Shown: positions 19,366 to 28,456 of the stretch, piece by piece
How the letters are laid out: each line of letters opens with the position of its first letter
Numbering within the stretch: the stretch's first letter is position 1
Assembly (NCBI GenBank): GCA_025370055.1
Contig: CP073041.1
Coordinates: forward strand, 6,046,272-6,110,271
Direction: 5' to 3'
From: Woronichinia naegeliana WA131
GTDB taxonomy: Bacteria > Cyanobacteriota > Cyanobacteriia > Cyanobacteriales > Microcystaceae
Length of the DNA: 64,000 bases
Position numbers and translations under genes: made by a program
Notes under the pieces: model-generated
What the model was told of the DNA's origin: nothing
Seen by the model: only the letters and a program-made list of their open reading frames with translations
Databases searched by the model: none

Positions 19366-19773
19366 TTAACGCCGATAGACTAACCAAAACACATAGTTGA
19401 GAACCAACAAAAAAGTTGTTGCCATCATTATCCCTAAAATGACGCTCAATAAGGGGTAAGCATGTAGGGCAAAAAATAGTGATCCTAGCAGAACCATCAG
19501 CATCAGGGCGAACACTGTGGGCAAGGAATCTGCTTGAGAATGAGGATTAACAACTCGCCAACGATAGCCATTCCAACGCCATAGTCGTTTGGCCGGAGAG
19601 GGGGAAGAGACCAGTTCAATTTCTTGATTTTTTTCATCAACCACAAAAATCTGTTTGCAGCGATCGCAACCAAAAGCCTCCGTTAATACAATCGACAGCA
19701 AGCGGCCCCGACGACAGAAAGGGCAGGGATACTGATGGTTGAAATCAACCTTGATCGGCTTTCGAGAACGCAC
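19366..19773 (-). CDS. Zinc-ribbon membrane protein of unknown function
   Basis: This 135-residue protein starts with GTG at 19773. It has an N-terminal zinc ribbon (CPFCRRGRL, then GCDRCKQIF) and two C-terminal membrane helices (VFALMLMVLLGSLFFALHA and VILGIMMATTFLLVLNYVFWL). Four Cys in two CxxC pairs should bind one zinc. No enzymatic motif is present. It sits immediately upstream of proA on the minus strand with a 6-bp gap, so the two are probably co-transcribed, but no functional link is known to me. Confidence 0.65.
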   Translation of the reverse strand: MRSRKPIKVDFNHQYPCPFCRRGRLLSIVLTEAFGCDRCKQIFVVDEKNQEIELVSSPSPAKRLWRWNGYRWRVVNPHSQADSLPTVFALMLMVLLGSLFFALHAYPLLSVILGIMMATTFLLVLNYVFWLVYRR

Positions 19774-19890
19774 AGAAATTTAAGCAGGGTCAAATTGGCT
19801 AGAAAAATAGCTGGTGTCTAATCGTCAGTATAGTAACTGAGTGGGAAAATTGGAGAAGTCACAAATCGCCCAACCGTTTAAAAAACCTCA

Positions 19891-20184
19891 TTAGGGCTTG
19901 GTATTAACGCTCACCGGCCCATTAACCAGGGTCTGACAGGCGAGACGGTAGGAGTCTGGTTTTTTGCGTAAAACCTTTTCCTCAAAAGCTGTTCTGGGTG
20001 ACAGGTTTTCTATTCCCGTTACGATTTCCACAACACAGGTTCCGCATTGGCCATAACCCCCACAGTTCATCAATTTTCCCTTGAGAGTATAGAGATCAAT
20101 ACCATTTTGTAACGCTTTTTCCCGCAGATTTGCCCCATTGGCAACAACAACATCTTTATTTTCCTTGACAAAAGTAATGGTCAT
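19891..20184 (-). CDS. 2Fe-2S ferredoxin
   Basis: This 97-residue small electron carrier has cluster ligands Cys41, Cys47, Cys50 and Cys83: C-x5-C-x2-C in [12 protein letters not shown] and the last in YRLACQTL. This spacing (five residues between the first two Cys) is that of adrenodoxin-like ferredoxins, not the C-x4-C of plant-type photosynthetic PetF. It therefore probably serves a special redox partner rather than photosystem I. It is monocistronic, with an AT-rich upstream region at 20185-20408. Confidence 0.88.
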   Translation of the reverse strand: MTITFVKENKDVVVANGANLREKALQNGIDLYTLKGKLMNCGGYGQCGTCVVEIVTGIENLSPRTAFEEKVLRKKPDSYRLACQTLVNGPVSVNTKP

Positions 20185-20408
20185 TCGGACTCCAGTAAAT
20201 AGGGCAGTAGGGGGGGACTCTATTAAGAATCTTGACGTTATTTTAAGTTATTTTACGCCATCTCCGTTAGAAGCAAGTTGTCTATTCTTTAGAATCTATG
20301 CGTACAAAAAGACTAAGGCTCTTTTGATCAGGCTTTTAAAAAAGTTAAGATCAACCTAAAATTCGCGATCGCCGAGTTTCTGAGACTTTTCTGAGATTTT
20401 TCTGAGAC

Positions 20409-22376
20409 TTAAGGGCGAACTTCAAAGAGATTATTATCCGGCAGGTTACTGACAAAGCGTTGTAGGCTATTCAGAGATTGGTTATAACCAATAATGGCTT
20501 GTAAGAAACGACCCCGGGCATTGGCAAGATCCCGTTGAGCATTGATTACATCAGTTTGAGTCCCGACTCCCGCCTGAAAACGTAACCGTGCTAAACGCAG
20601 AGCTTCCTCAAAACGACGAACATTGGTTCTCGTACTACTGATATTGTCTTTATTAGAAATGAGGTTGTAGTAAGATTGTTCGACATCATAGCGAATCTGA
20701 TCCCGTTGTTTAGCAAATTCACTTTGGGCTAAATCCATCTGCCGATAAGCCTTGCGAGCTTCAGCAAAGGCCCGGCCACCATCAAAAAATCGCCAAGTCA
20801 CTTTAGCAGCAAAGGAATAGCCATCCACTACCCCCACAGAGTTATCAAAATTATTCTGATAAGTATAGTCTGCCAGAAAATCCACCTTAGGTTTAATGCC
20901 AGAGAGGGCAATATAGCTGTCCTGTTCGTTAATTTCAATTTGCAACAATTGTTGTTCCAGTTCGGCTCGGTTTTTGTAGGCTTGAACAATAGTCTGATCT
21001 AAGGGCATATTCCAGTTTCCCGCTTCTGTAATTTCATCCGCCGCCGTGAGTTCGACCTGTTGACCCACACCGAGGATTTGGGCCAGTTTACGTCGGGCAT
21101 TGCGTTGATCGGCGATCGCTCTGGTTAAAGCTTCGTTAGCAGTGGCCAGGTCGCCTTCAGCCCGTAGAACATCAAAAAGGGTTCCTAGACCAGCTTGCTC
21201 TAACAAACGGGCATCCCGTAAACTTTGGGACGCATCTTCAACCGAAGCCTGGGCGATCGCTACCTGAGCATCTGTTCCTTGTAGAGCATAATAGCGATCT
21301 GTGGCATCAAAACGAGTTTGTTCCGCAATTACTTCTATTTGCAACCGGCTATTTTGAACCAGCTTTTCTGCCTTTGCAATCTGGGCGGATCGCTCTCCCC
21401 CTGTATAAATATTATAGGTCAATTGAACGTTCCCCTGGGCATTGGTTGACTGTTCGTTCTGCAAAGGAGTTTGAAACTGGGGAAGAAGTGTTTGATTATT
21501 GGCCGTGATCAGGGCGTTGTTTAACTCGGTTGATGGACTACTATCCCGACTAAATTGAAATTGCGTATCAAGGGTCGGAAATAAAGCTGATCGAGCCGCT
21601 TCAAGGTTTGCCTGTTCTACTTCAAGGGAAATATTCGCCTTTTGGAGGTCAATATTATTTTTGAGAGCCAATTCAATCGCCTGATTGAGCGTGATTGCCT
21701 GACGAATATTTGTATCGACCTCCCTCGCTTTTGTGGGGAATAAGAGAGGATTGCCAGAGGAATTCAGGTTATTGGGAGCCGGATTTTTGGGCAGTCGTAG
21801 AGAATCCTGGGAGGTTGGGGCGGGAAAAGTGGCTGGTTGGGCTGATGGACTTAATGAATCCGGGGCGGGAAAAGCAGAAGGACTCTCAGCAGGGGACTGA
21901 ACATCCGATGGAGCAGGGGCTTTATCACGATTGGGCGCACCGGTCGAAGTTGATTGAGATAATTCAGAATTGTTGACGGGAGTTGTACTGGGCTTATTTT
22001 TAAAATTCTGTATTAAATTAGTTCTCTTGTCCGAAGAGGGGGTTTTATCTAAAGATTTGGCAAGCAGTAAAGATATGTCACTATCCAGTTCCTGACTGAG
22101 GGAATTTTGCAAAGGAGAGTCTTTTAAAATCTTTTCATCAAATTGGCTATCTGGTAAAAGGAGAGTATCCAAGGAACTCCCCCCGACCAATGGATTGACT
22201 TTTTTCGTTTTTGACCAAGGTGCGGGCGCGAGAGAAGGGGCAGTCTGGGCATTTGCCGTCCAGTTAAAGGGAAGCATTAAAACAACACTGGTTCCCAAGG
22301 TCATAAGCGATCGCCAAAGGCGCAGATTCAGGGGATGCGACATAGTCATGGATAGTAACAGGCGGGTTGATTTCAT
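20409..22376 (-). CDS. TolC-family outer-membrane channel protein
   Basis: This 655-residue protein should form the outer-membrane exit duct of type I secretion and RND/ABC efflux. A signal peptide is visible (NLRLWRSLMTLGTSVVLMLP to NAQT); the start could be ATG 22376 or 22349. Residues 60-235 are a proline- and serine-rich linker not found in E. coli TolC, typical of cyanobacterial HgdD-like proteins. The two TolC repeats follow: repeat 1 begins ITLNQAIELALKNNIDLQKA at about 235, and the second holds LDQTIVQAYKNRAELEQ near 460. The end is FRAGVGTQ-like (FQAGVGTQTDVINAQRDL) at about 600. It is the only efflux component here; its inner-membrane partner is encoded elsewhere. Confidence 0.88.
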   Translation of the reverse strand: MKSTRLLLSMTMSHPLNLRLWRSLMTLGTSVVLMLPFNWTANAQTAPSLAPAPWSKTKKVNPLVGGSSLDTLLLPDSQFDEKILKDSPLQNSLSQELDSDISLLLAKSLDKTPSSDKRTNLIQNFKNKPSTTPVNNSELSQSTSTGAPNRDKAPAPSDVQSPAESPSAFPAPDSLSPSAQPATFPAPTSQDSLRLPKNPAPNNLNSSGNPLLFPTKAREVDTNIRQAITLNQAIELALKNNIDLQKANISLEVEQANLEAARSALFPTLDTQFQFSRDSSPSTELNNALITANNQTLLPQFQTPLQNEQSTNAQGNVQLTYNIYTGGERSAQIAKAEKLVQNSRLQIEVIAEQTRFDATDRYYALQGTDAQVAIAQASVEDASQSLRDARLLEQAGLGTLFDVLRAEGDLATANEALTRAIADQRNARRKLAQILGVGQQVELTAADEITEAGNWNMPLDQTIVQAYKNRAELEQQLLQIEINEQDSYIALSGIKPKVDFLADYTYQNNFDNSVGVVDGYSFAAKVTWRFFDGGRAFAEARKAYRQMDLAQSEFAKQRDQIRYDVEQSYYNLISNKDNISSTRTNVRRFEEALRLARLRFQAGVGTQTDVINAQRDLANARGRFLQAIIGYNQSLNSLQRFVSNLPDNNLFEVRP

Positions 22377-22759
22377 GGGAGTTTGTCCAGAAAAGTCGTC
22401 TCTTAACTAGAGCAGATACATCGACAATAAACTTCTCTCGCTAAATAACTTACCGCATTCGCAAGGAAATTGAAAATTTCCTTTAGACAGAAAGTCCCTT
22501 CAGCCTAAATTAAGGACGAAGAATGATCAACATTGACTCGACGAAAAGTTCTGCTTTATTTGAAGATCATGTACTTCCCTTAAAACATTACCTTCAGATT
22601 CGGTAACGTCCAAGTTTACTAAGACCTGGGATCCGTTGAAAGGTTCCAGGCTGAAGATCGTACTTTATTTCTCAAAACCATGATTTACCTGTATTATAGT
22701 GCTGTGCTGTATTTAGGCAATAGGCTGGATCTCACCTGTTGATTAACCCTGTATTCAAG
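22377..22759. other. Intergenic region upstream of the TolC-like gene
   Basis: No gene seen. A short motif, GAAGATC followed by GTACTT, occurs twice (near 22562 and 22653) and might be a regulator site; this is only a visual repeat. The region should hold the minus-strand promoter of the channel gene. Confidence 0.4.
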
Positions 22760-23134
22760 CTAAGTCAGTTTAAAACGCAGGGGTTCACAAAACTTAGTAA
22801 CGTCAGTTTCTAGGGCATACAACACAATTGGAGTGGTGAGTAGAGGATGACAAAGTTTGCTTTCGATTAAATGTTCTACCGTCGCAGCAATATTTCCCGC
22901 CAATAGGTCTTCTTGAAAATCCCCTTCACAAATGGCAACGCGACAACGTTTGGCTAATCCCTCTAACCAGTCATTGCGATCCGGTTGTTGACCCACTTGA
23001 ATGCCCAAGGAAAGAGCCGCGTCCTCTAGATCACCTTCACAGTCTTCAATGGTATCTAAGGCAATCAAAGCATCGGGAATATGGGCTAATTGGGAACGAT
23101 ATTGGGCGATCGCTTGAGATGTTAATAAAACCAT
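22760..23134 (-). CDS. Conserved cyanobacterial hypothetical protein
   Basis: This 124-residue soluble acidic protein has no membrane segment or catalytic motif that I recognise. It is mostly helical in appearance, with an acidic patch (DTIEDCEGDLEDAALSLG at about 26-43) and an end motif FCEPLRFKLT. It lies 33 bp downstream of the ABC permease gene on the same strand, so it may be the third gene of that transcript. It looks like a small protein conserved in cyanobacteria rather than a spurious frame, since codon use and HIP1 content match the neighbours. Confidence 0.6.
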   Translation of the reverse strand: MVLLTSQAIAQYRSQLAHIPDALIALDTIEDCEGDLEDAALSLGIQVGQQPDRNDWLEGLAKRCRVAICEGDFQEDLLAGNIAATVEHLIESKLCHPLLTTPIVLYALETDVTKFCEPLRFKLT

Positions 23135-23167
23135 AGGGAAATAGTGATAACGCGAAGAAATGGAAAA

Positions 23168-24934
23168 TTAGGACTTAAAGTTGAGAGCTTTGCGGGATAG
23201 TCCCTGATGAAGTTGCTGGGTATCGGAGCGGCCAATTTTCTGGAGATGACGATTCATTTCTAAGCTACAGACTAGCATCACTGTCCATTCACCCAAAAGG
23301 ATCATCAAAGCATAAAGAGGAGAGGCATTATCCCCCGCAATCATCGGTAAAAAAGTGAGAAACCAGAGATTCGCATTGGCAGGTAAATGAAGGTGAGAAA
23401 CGATTACTCCCCAGATTGGGGTGATCACCAATAGCCCTACGACTCCTAAGGCAAATAGCTGACGTTTTCTGGTATTCAAGAGCAGAATTCGTTGATAAAT
23501 GACAGCATAAACGCCGGTAATACTTAAACCGAGGATAAATTCTCCCCAGACGGGCCAACGATAGTTCTCTAAGGGGAACAATAAAATAGCCGGTGTTACA
23601 TAGAGAAAGATAATTCCTAAATTGACGGCGATCGCTAAATTGGCAGGGCTTTTTTCTCCTAACAGATAATCTTGCCAGAGATGACGAACCTGGGCGGGTT
23701 GTTGATGACGATAACGGGCCCAAAGTTGTAACATTGGACGTTCGGGACTAAGGGTCAGGATTAAAACGGCAATAAAACCAAACAGCAGAAATTGGAAAAT
23801 AATAAAATTAAAATACAGTTGACGAGTTCCCACCTCTTGAGGGACAAATCCTAGCCCTAAAATAACGAAAGCAAAGGTTAAACCATAACTTTGAATTTTA
23901 CTCAAAAATAACTTTTGAGAACTCCGAAAACGGCGATTAATAGCTAGGGTTAGCCAATAAGTCCAGATACCATAATTGATTAACATAAAACCTATTCCTG
24001 TCCAAGCATTGGCAAAAATAGGCTGGCCATACCATTTTAAACTGGTTAATACTGGCTCAGAAAAATAGTTAACGGTTCTAAACGGTAAAAAGGTTGACTG
24101 TACCAAATAGCCTAGAGATTGGCCCGGATAGAAAAGATTAATCCAATTTAAGGGACTATGGAAATTCACATCGTCATTCCAAAGACTCATCAAGGTCATT
24201 AGAAACAAAAATAGAAATAGAGAACTACTAGTTGCAAAGGTTTGTAAGCCGACTAAACGTTGACCCATCAAGCCGACTAATAGCGCGATATGGTAGAAAA
24301 AAGCACAACTCGCTAATAAAACAAGATAAAATGCCAAAATTAAAGGCAAGGAAATTTGAGCCATCCATCCTGCCCAGAGATGAAGCGGCAAAGTCATCAA
24401 GGCTAATCCATACAGGAGGATCGGCACTCCCAGTAATTTACCCAGAAAAATAGTTTGAGCTGATTGGGGACTAAGACGAATAAAATTAAGGGTTCCCTTC
24501 GATTCTTCCTGGGCTAGATCATCAATTAATAAAAAAGTGCCTGCTACTAACAGCGTGATGATCCCAATTAAACTAATGGTAATAAAGAGATCTAGCCACC
24601 ACAATTGCCAGTTAATGACTTTATGACCTAATAAATCTAAGACACAAAAATTATTAAAAATGGGATGTTGACTCGGATAATTTTGATAACCATTCCAGCC
24701 AGGAGGAGGACTACCGAGACAGTAGCGATTAAATGGATTGGGATCAAGCCGATTGTAAGATGGCAAAAATCCTCGGAAGAAAAAATAAAAGAGAACTTGA
24801 GAAATCACACCAAAAGTTGTCAATAACCAAAGGTTACGGGTTTTAAGGCGACTTTTCAATTCTCGCAATAATTGAGGATTCCAGTCTCCTAGATGATCTA
24901 GCATTTGATCGAATTGGTGATGAAAGACTGACAT
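23168..24934 (-). CDS. ABC-2 type exporter permease
   Basis: This 588-residue integral membrane protein has about twelve hydrophobic segments. The region ESKGTLNFIRLSPQSAQTIFLGKLLG at about 140-165 is the cytoplasmic coupling segment of ABC-2 permeases (written here as a span, key residues GTL, LSP, GKLLG). An N-terminal stretch reads NPQLLRELKSRLKTRN, also typical. It is coded directly after the ATPase gene (55 bp gap), making a complete exporter pair. The substrate cannot be deduced; single-copy cyanobacterial relatives are generally uncharacterised. Confidence 0.85.
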   Translation of the reverse strand: MSVFHHQFDQMLDHLGDWNPQLLRELKSRLKTRNLWLLTTFGVISQVLFYFFFRGFLPSYNRLDPNPFNRYCLGSPPPGWNGYQNYPSQHPIFNNFCVLDLLGHKVINWQLWWLDLFITISLIGIITLLVAGTFLLIDDLAQEESKGTLNFIRLSPQSAQTIFLGKLLGVPILLYGLALMTLPLHLWAGWMAQISLPLILAFYLVLLASCAFFYHIALLVGLMGQRLVGLQTFATSSSLFLFLFLMTLMSLWNDDVNFHSPLNWINLFYPGQSLGYLVQSTFLPFRTVNYFSEPVLTSLKWYGQPIFANAWTGIGFMLINYGIWTYWLTLAINRRFRSSQKLFLSKIQSYGLTFAFVILGLGFVPQEVGTRQLYFNFIIFQFLLFGFIAVLILTLSPERPMLQLWARYRHQQPAQVRHLWQDYLLGEKSPANLAIAVNLGIIFLYVTPAILLFPLENYRWPVWGEFILGLSITGVYAVIYQRILLLNTRKRQLFALGVVGLLVITPIWGVIVSHLHLPANANLWFLTFLPMIAGDNASPLYALMILLGEWTVMLVCSLEMNRHLQKIGRSDTQQLHQGLSRKALNFKS

Positions 24935-24989
24935 AGTGATAATTCTCCTAATTTGACTAATTTATTCAATAACTCTCAAGCAATAATTT

Positions 24990-25940
24990 TTAAGAAACCT
25001 GTTGATGCCCTAATTTTAAAAAGATTGCTTCTAAATCTTCCTGAATAGTATGAAATTCCGTTACCGCTAAACCAGAGCCAATCAGCGATCGCAGTAAGTC
25101 AGCACTGGCTTGAGTATCCCCTAAAAACTGAATTTTCAGGCTATTGTGTTCAGGAAGCGATTCCCAGGTTTTTACCCAGGGAGATTGTTTGACTTCGGTG
25201 ATTAACCGCTCTAAATTGTCCAACACCGAAATTTGTAATTGACGACCGGCACGACGGTCATAAAGGGTGCTAAGGGGGGTGCTTTCCACCAAACAGCCTA
25301 ATTCCATGATCCCGATCGCCGTACATAATTCTGCCAGATCACTTAAAACATGGGAAGAAATAAAAATGGTCATGCCACTGGCTTGGAGAACCTTAATAAT
25401 TTCTCGAAACTGCATTCTTGCTAAAGGATCTAGCCCCGAAACCGGTTCATCTAATAACAACAGTAAGGGAGAATGAATGATAGTGCGGGCTAAACTCAAA
25501 CGTTGTTTCATGCCCCGTGATAATTGGGCAATTAGACTATGGCGTTTACTGGTTAATTGCACTAATTCTAGAACTTCTTCTAAGCGTTGACGACGCAGGG
25601 GCGGTTTCAAGAAATATAAACGGGCAAAATAATCTAAATAATCCCAAACCGTTAAATCTTCGTAGAGGGGAAAATCATCGGGTAAATAGCCTAAATACTG
25701 TTTCAGTTTGGCATTACTCTCGCCTCTGATTAAGCGATCGCCGAAAAGATAAATTTCTCCGGTGCTGGCCTCTTCGGCCATGGCCAACATTCGCATCAAA
25801 GTCGTTTTTCCAGCTCCATTGGGGCCAATCAAACCATAGACTGTGCCGGTTTCTACTTCGAGGTCAACATTATTGACAGCCCGTTGTCTTTCAAATTGTT
25901 TCGTGAGGCCCTGGGTAGCGATCGCGGCAGTTTCAGTCAT
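24990..25940 (-). CDS. ABC transporter ATP-binding protein
   Basis: The 316-residue ATPase has Walker A GPNGAGKTT at about 37-45, a Q loop in LGYLPDDFPLYEDL, signature LSRGMKQRLSLA at about 140, Walker B LLLLLDEPVSGLD and switch His in ISSHVLSD. The C-terminal 80 residues form the extra domain seen in CcmA/DrrA-type ATPases that pair with ABC-2 permeases. It drives the permease encoded at 23168-24934 and is the first gene of that minus-strand operon. It is divergent from lnt, with 52 bp between the two starts, which must hold both promoters. Confidence 0.9.
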   Translation of the reverse strand: MTETAAIATQGLTKQFERQRAVNNVDLEVETGTVYGLIGPNGAGKTTLMRMLAMAEEASTGEIYLFGDRLIRGESNAKLKQYLGYLPDDFPLYEDLTVWDYLDYFARLYFLKPPLRRQRLEEVLELVQLTSKRHSLIAQLSRGMKQRLSLARTIIHSPLLLLLDEPVSGLDPLARMQFREIIKVLQASGMTIFISSHVLSDLAELCTAIGIMELGCLVESTPLSTLYDRRAGRQLQISVLDNLERLITEVKQSPWVKTWESLPEHNSLKIQFLGDTQASADLLRSLIGSGLAVTEFHTIQEDLEAIFLKLGHQQVS

Positions 25941-25992
25941 AGGGCTTGTCCTGATCTAGGCTTCTACTCTACCGTTAGCTTAACCTGTCTCT

Positions 25993-27621
25993 GTGGAGAT
26001 TGTTTGGTCTGTGGCTAAATTTTTGACTGTGTTTGTGGGGGGGCTAATGATGGGACTGGCCATGGCTCCCACGGCTGCTTTTTATCTGGCTTGGCTGGCC
26101 CTAGCTCCCCTCTGGTTATTCATTCTCAATGCCCAAAAACGTCCTTTACCTGCTCAACTCAGACAAACGGCGATCGCGGCGATCCTTTGGGGAGTGGGAT
26201 ATTATGGGCTGTCTTTGTTTTGGATTACGGGCATTCATCCGATGACCTGGATGGGAGTTCCCTGGCTGGCTAGTTTAGCCATTGCTTTAGGCTGTTGGTT
26301 CTTGATAACACTTTTTGGGGTTGGTCTAGTCCTATTCTGGGCTTGGGGACTAGTGCTTTGGGACAGTTGGCCGCAGCAGTTTAGAGCCAAAAGTAGAGCA
26401 AAAGAACGGACAAAATTTTGGCAGGCTCTAATAATTAGTGCGCGTTTGCTTTGGGGGGTTACGTTCTGGTGTGGACTGGAAGCATTGGGCAGTGCGGGGC
26501 CACTTTGGTGGAATTCTTTAGCGGCGAGTCAGAGTCCCCATAATTTACTCATTTTGCAATGGGGTCAATTCTCTGGATTGAGTACCGTTACCGCCGCGAT
26601 CGCCTTAGTGAATGGTTTAATTGCCGAGATCATCTTTTTCTGTCGTTATCATCAAGTTACACCGAGACAATTGGGATTAGTCAGCAGTTTCCCGGTCAGT
26701 ATTTTTCTGAGCTTGCATTTTTTCGGTTTTTGGCTTTACCAACAGCCGTTAGGGGATAATCCGCAACAAGCCATTAAAGTTGGTATTATCCAGGGCAATA
26801 TTCCCAATGAAATTAAACTCTATCCTCAAGGATTGCAAAGGGCGATCGCGGGTTATACCGAGGGATACCAAAAACTAGCAAAAATGGGGGCAGAAGTCGT
26901 ACTGACACCGGAGGGAGCCTTACCCTATTTTTGGGAAGATATTGTGAAAAGTAGTGCCTTTTATCAAGCGATCTTGCAAACTAAAATTCCGGTTTGGTTA
27001 GGGGCTTATGGGACTAAAGACGATGCCTATACCAATAGTCTGTTTGCGGTGACAGGAGCCGGCAAATTAAGCGGTCGTTACGATAAAGTTAAACTAGTTC
27101 CCCTGGGTGAATATATTCCCTTTAGTGCTCTATTGGGCAAAATTATTGATCGTCTTTCTCCGCTTAAGGGGGAATTAACCCCTGGCAATCCTCAACAGAT
27201 TTTTCAGACCTCCTTTGGTCAAGCTATTGTCAGTATTTGTTATGAATCTGCTTTTCCTGAACGTCTTCGTGATCAAGCGCGACGGGGGGGAGAATTTATA
27301 CTTTCTAGTGCTAATAATGCCCACTATAGTCCTACCATGCCAGCCCAACACCATGCCCTTGATGTGATGCGAGCCATTGAAAGCGATCGCTGGGTAGCCA
27401 GGGCAACCAATACAGGTTATTCCGCTATTATTTCTCCCAGGGGTAAAACCCTTTGGTTATCAGACTTAAATCATTACCAACTGCATTTAGACACCATCTA
27501 TCGACGCAGAACTCAAACCCTCTATGTTGCCTACGGCGATCGCCTAACGCCTCTGTTAGCCATACTGAGTTTAATCTTCTGGATGGTACGAACTGGACTA
27601 CTCTATACCCAAGGCTTCTAA
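25993..27621 (+). CDS. lnt: Apolipoprotein N-acyltransferase
   Basis: This 542-residue protein transfers an acyl chain from phospholipid to the N-terminal Cys of lipoproteins, the last step of lipoprotein maturation, on the outer face of the inner membrane. There are seven or so membrane segments before residue 250, a nitrilase-like domain, and a final helix (LLAILSLIFWMV). The catalytic triad is visible: Glu in TPEGALPYFWED near 305, Lys in YDKVKLVPLGEY near 366, and Cys in SICYESAFPE near 415. The start is GTG at 25993; no ATG earlier in the frame fits. The last 24 bases overlap tail-to-tail with the Uma2-family gene. Confidence 0.92.
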   Translation: MEIVWSVAKFLTVFVGGLMMGLAMAPTAAFYLAWLALAPLWLFILNAQKRPLPAQLRQTAIAAILWGVGYYGLSLFWITGIHPMTWMGVPWLASLAIALGCWFLITLFGVGLVLFWAWGLVLWDSWPQQFRAKSRAKERTKFWQALIISARLLWGVTFWCGLEALGSAGPLWWNSLAASQSPHNLLILQWGQFSGLSTVTAAIALVNGLIAEIIFFCRYHQVTPRQLGLVSSFPVSIFLSLHFFGFWLYQQPLGDNPQQAIKVGIIQGNIPNEIKLYPQGLQRAIAGYTEGYQKLAKMGAEVVLTPEGALPYFWEDIVKSSAFYQAILQTKIPVWLGAYGTKDDAYTNSLFAVTGAGKLSGRYDKVKLVPLGEYIPFSALLGKIIDRLSPLKGELTPGNPQQIFQTSFGQAIVSICYESAFPERLRDQARRGGEFILSSANNAHYSPTMPAQHHALDVMRAIESDRWVARATNTGYSAIISPRGKTLWLSDLNHYQLHLDTIYRRRTQTLYVAYGDRLTPLLAILSLIFWMVRTGLLYTQGF

Positions 27622-28347
27622 GCGTGCCTGGAGAGCCAGCAGTTTTTGTTCGGCGGCCTCCCGTTTTTGACGTTCTTGCTCTAACTGTTGTTGAGCTAAG
27701 ATCGCAGCTTCCTCTGGGGTCGGTACTAAATCCCCTGCTGCTGTGAAATACCTTAATTGCTGACCATAAACACCCAAATACAGACCTAGTTCCTGGCTCC
27801 ATAACCAACCCTGTTCATTGGCGGCGATCGTCTGATATTGACCTTCCACGAGACGAAAGCCTTCTAGGACATGACTTTCTGGATCAAACCAAAAATAATT
27901 GGGAGTCCGAAAAATATCCTGATAGATTTGTTTTTTTTCTCCTCGATCCACAGAGGCAGTGCTGTCTGAAAGAATTTCAACAATCACATTCGGATATTTA
28001 CCGTCTTCTTGCCAAACTACCCAACTTCTACGGTCTAGTTTCCGTTCTGTACCGAGTACAACAAAAAAATCGGGGCCGCGAAAAAATTCTGATTTACGTT
28101 GTTTAGGGCTGTAATAAATGGTTAGATTACCCGCCGCAAAATAGTCTTGACGTTCCTGCCAACACCATTCCAGACATTGAATGAGAATTAAAATTTGTCG
28201 AAGATGTAAGTTACTTTCCAAGGGAGGTTCATCACTCCAGAAATCACCCGTCGGAAAAATTATCTCATGGTTAACAGCCGGAGTAATGTTTGGGGCATTT
28301 GGTGAAGAAATAACTGGAGGAGATTCAATAAGAACAGTGGAAGTCAT
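27598..28347 (-). CDS. Uma2-family (DUF820) PD-(D/E)XK endonuclease-like protein
   Basis: This 249-residue member of a family greatly expanded in cyanobacteria has the nuclease-fold core in sequence: YYSPKQRKSEFFRGPDFFVVLG with the conserved Pro-Asp (key residues GPDFFVV), then YPNVIVEILSDSTASVDRG, where Glu and the following Ser/Asp form the active-site pattern, then YFWFDPESHVLEGFRL. The C-terminal 50 residues are a charged coiled coil (AILAQQQLEQERQKREA onward). The cellular role is unknown; many copies are linked to mobile or accessory DNA. Its 3' end overlaps the end of lnt. Confidence 0.85.
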   Translation of the reverse strand: MTSTVLIESPPVISSPNAPNITPAVNHEIIFPTGDFWSDEPPLESNLHLRQILILIQCLEWCWQERQDYFAAGNLTIYYSPKQRKSEFFRGPDFFVVLGTERKLDRRSWVVWQEDGKYPNVIVEILSDSTASVDRGEKKQIYQDIFRTPNYFWFDPESHVLEGFRLVEGQYQTIAANEQGWLWSQELGLYLGVYGQQLRYFTAAGDLVPTPEEAAILAQQQLEQERQKREAAEQKLLALQARLEALGIE

Positions 28348-28456
28348 GGCAATTGGCCGTGATCTGTGCTGATAAGACTGAGTTTCATTTTATAGGAGTT
28401 CTGGTGATGATAGGATCTAACCGACTCTAAATTAATTTTGTATTATCTTTGCTTTT

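Noticed and set aside
23168-25940. Considered whether the ABC genes form a gliding or heterocyst-specific exporter
   Set aside because: Only general ABC-2 and ATPase motifs are visible; nothing points to a specific substrate.
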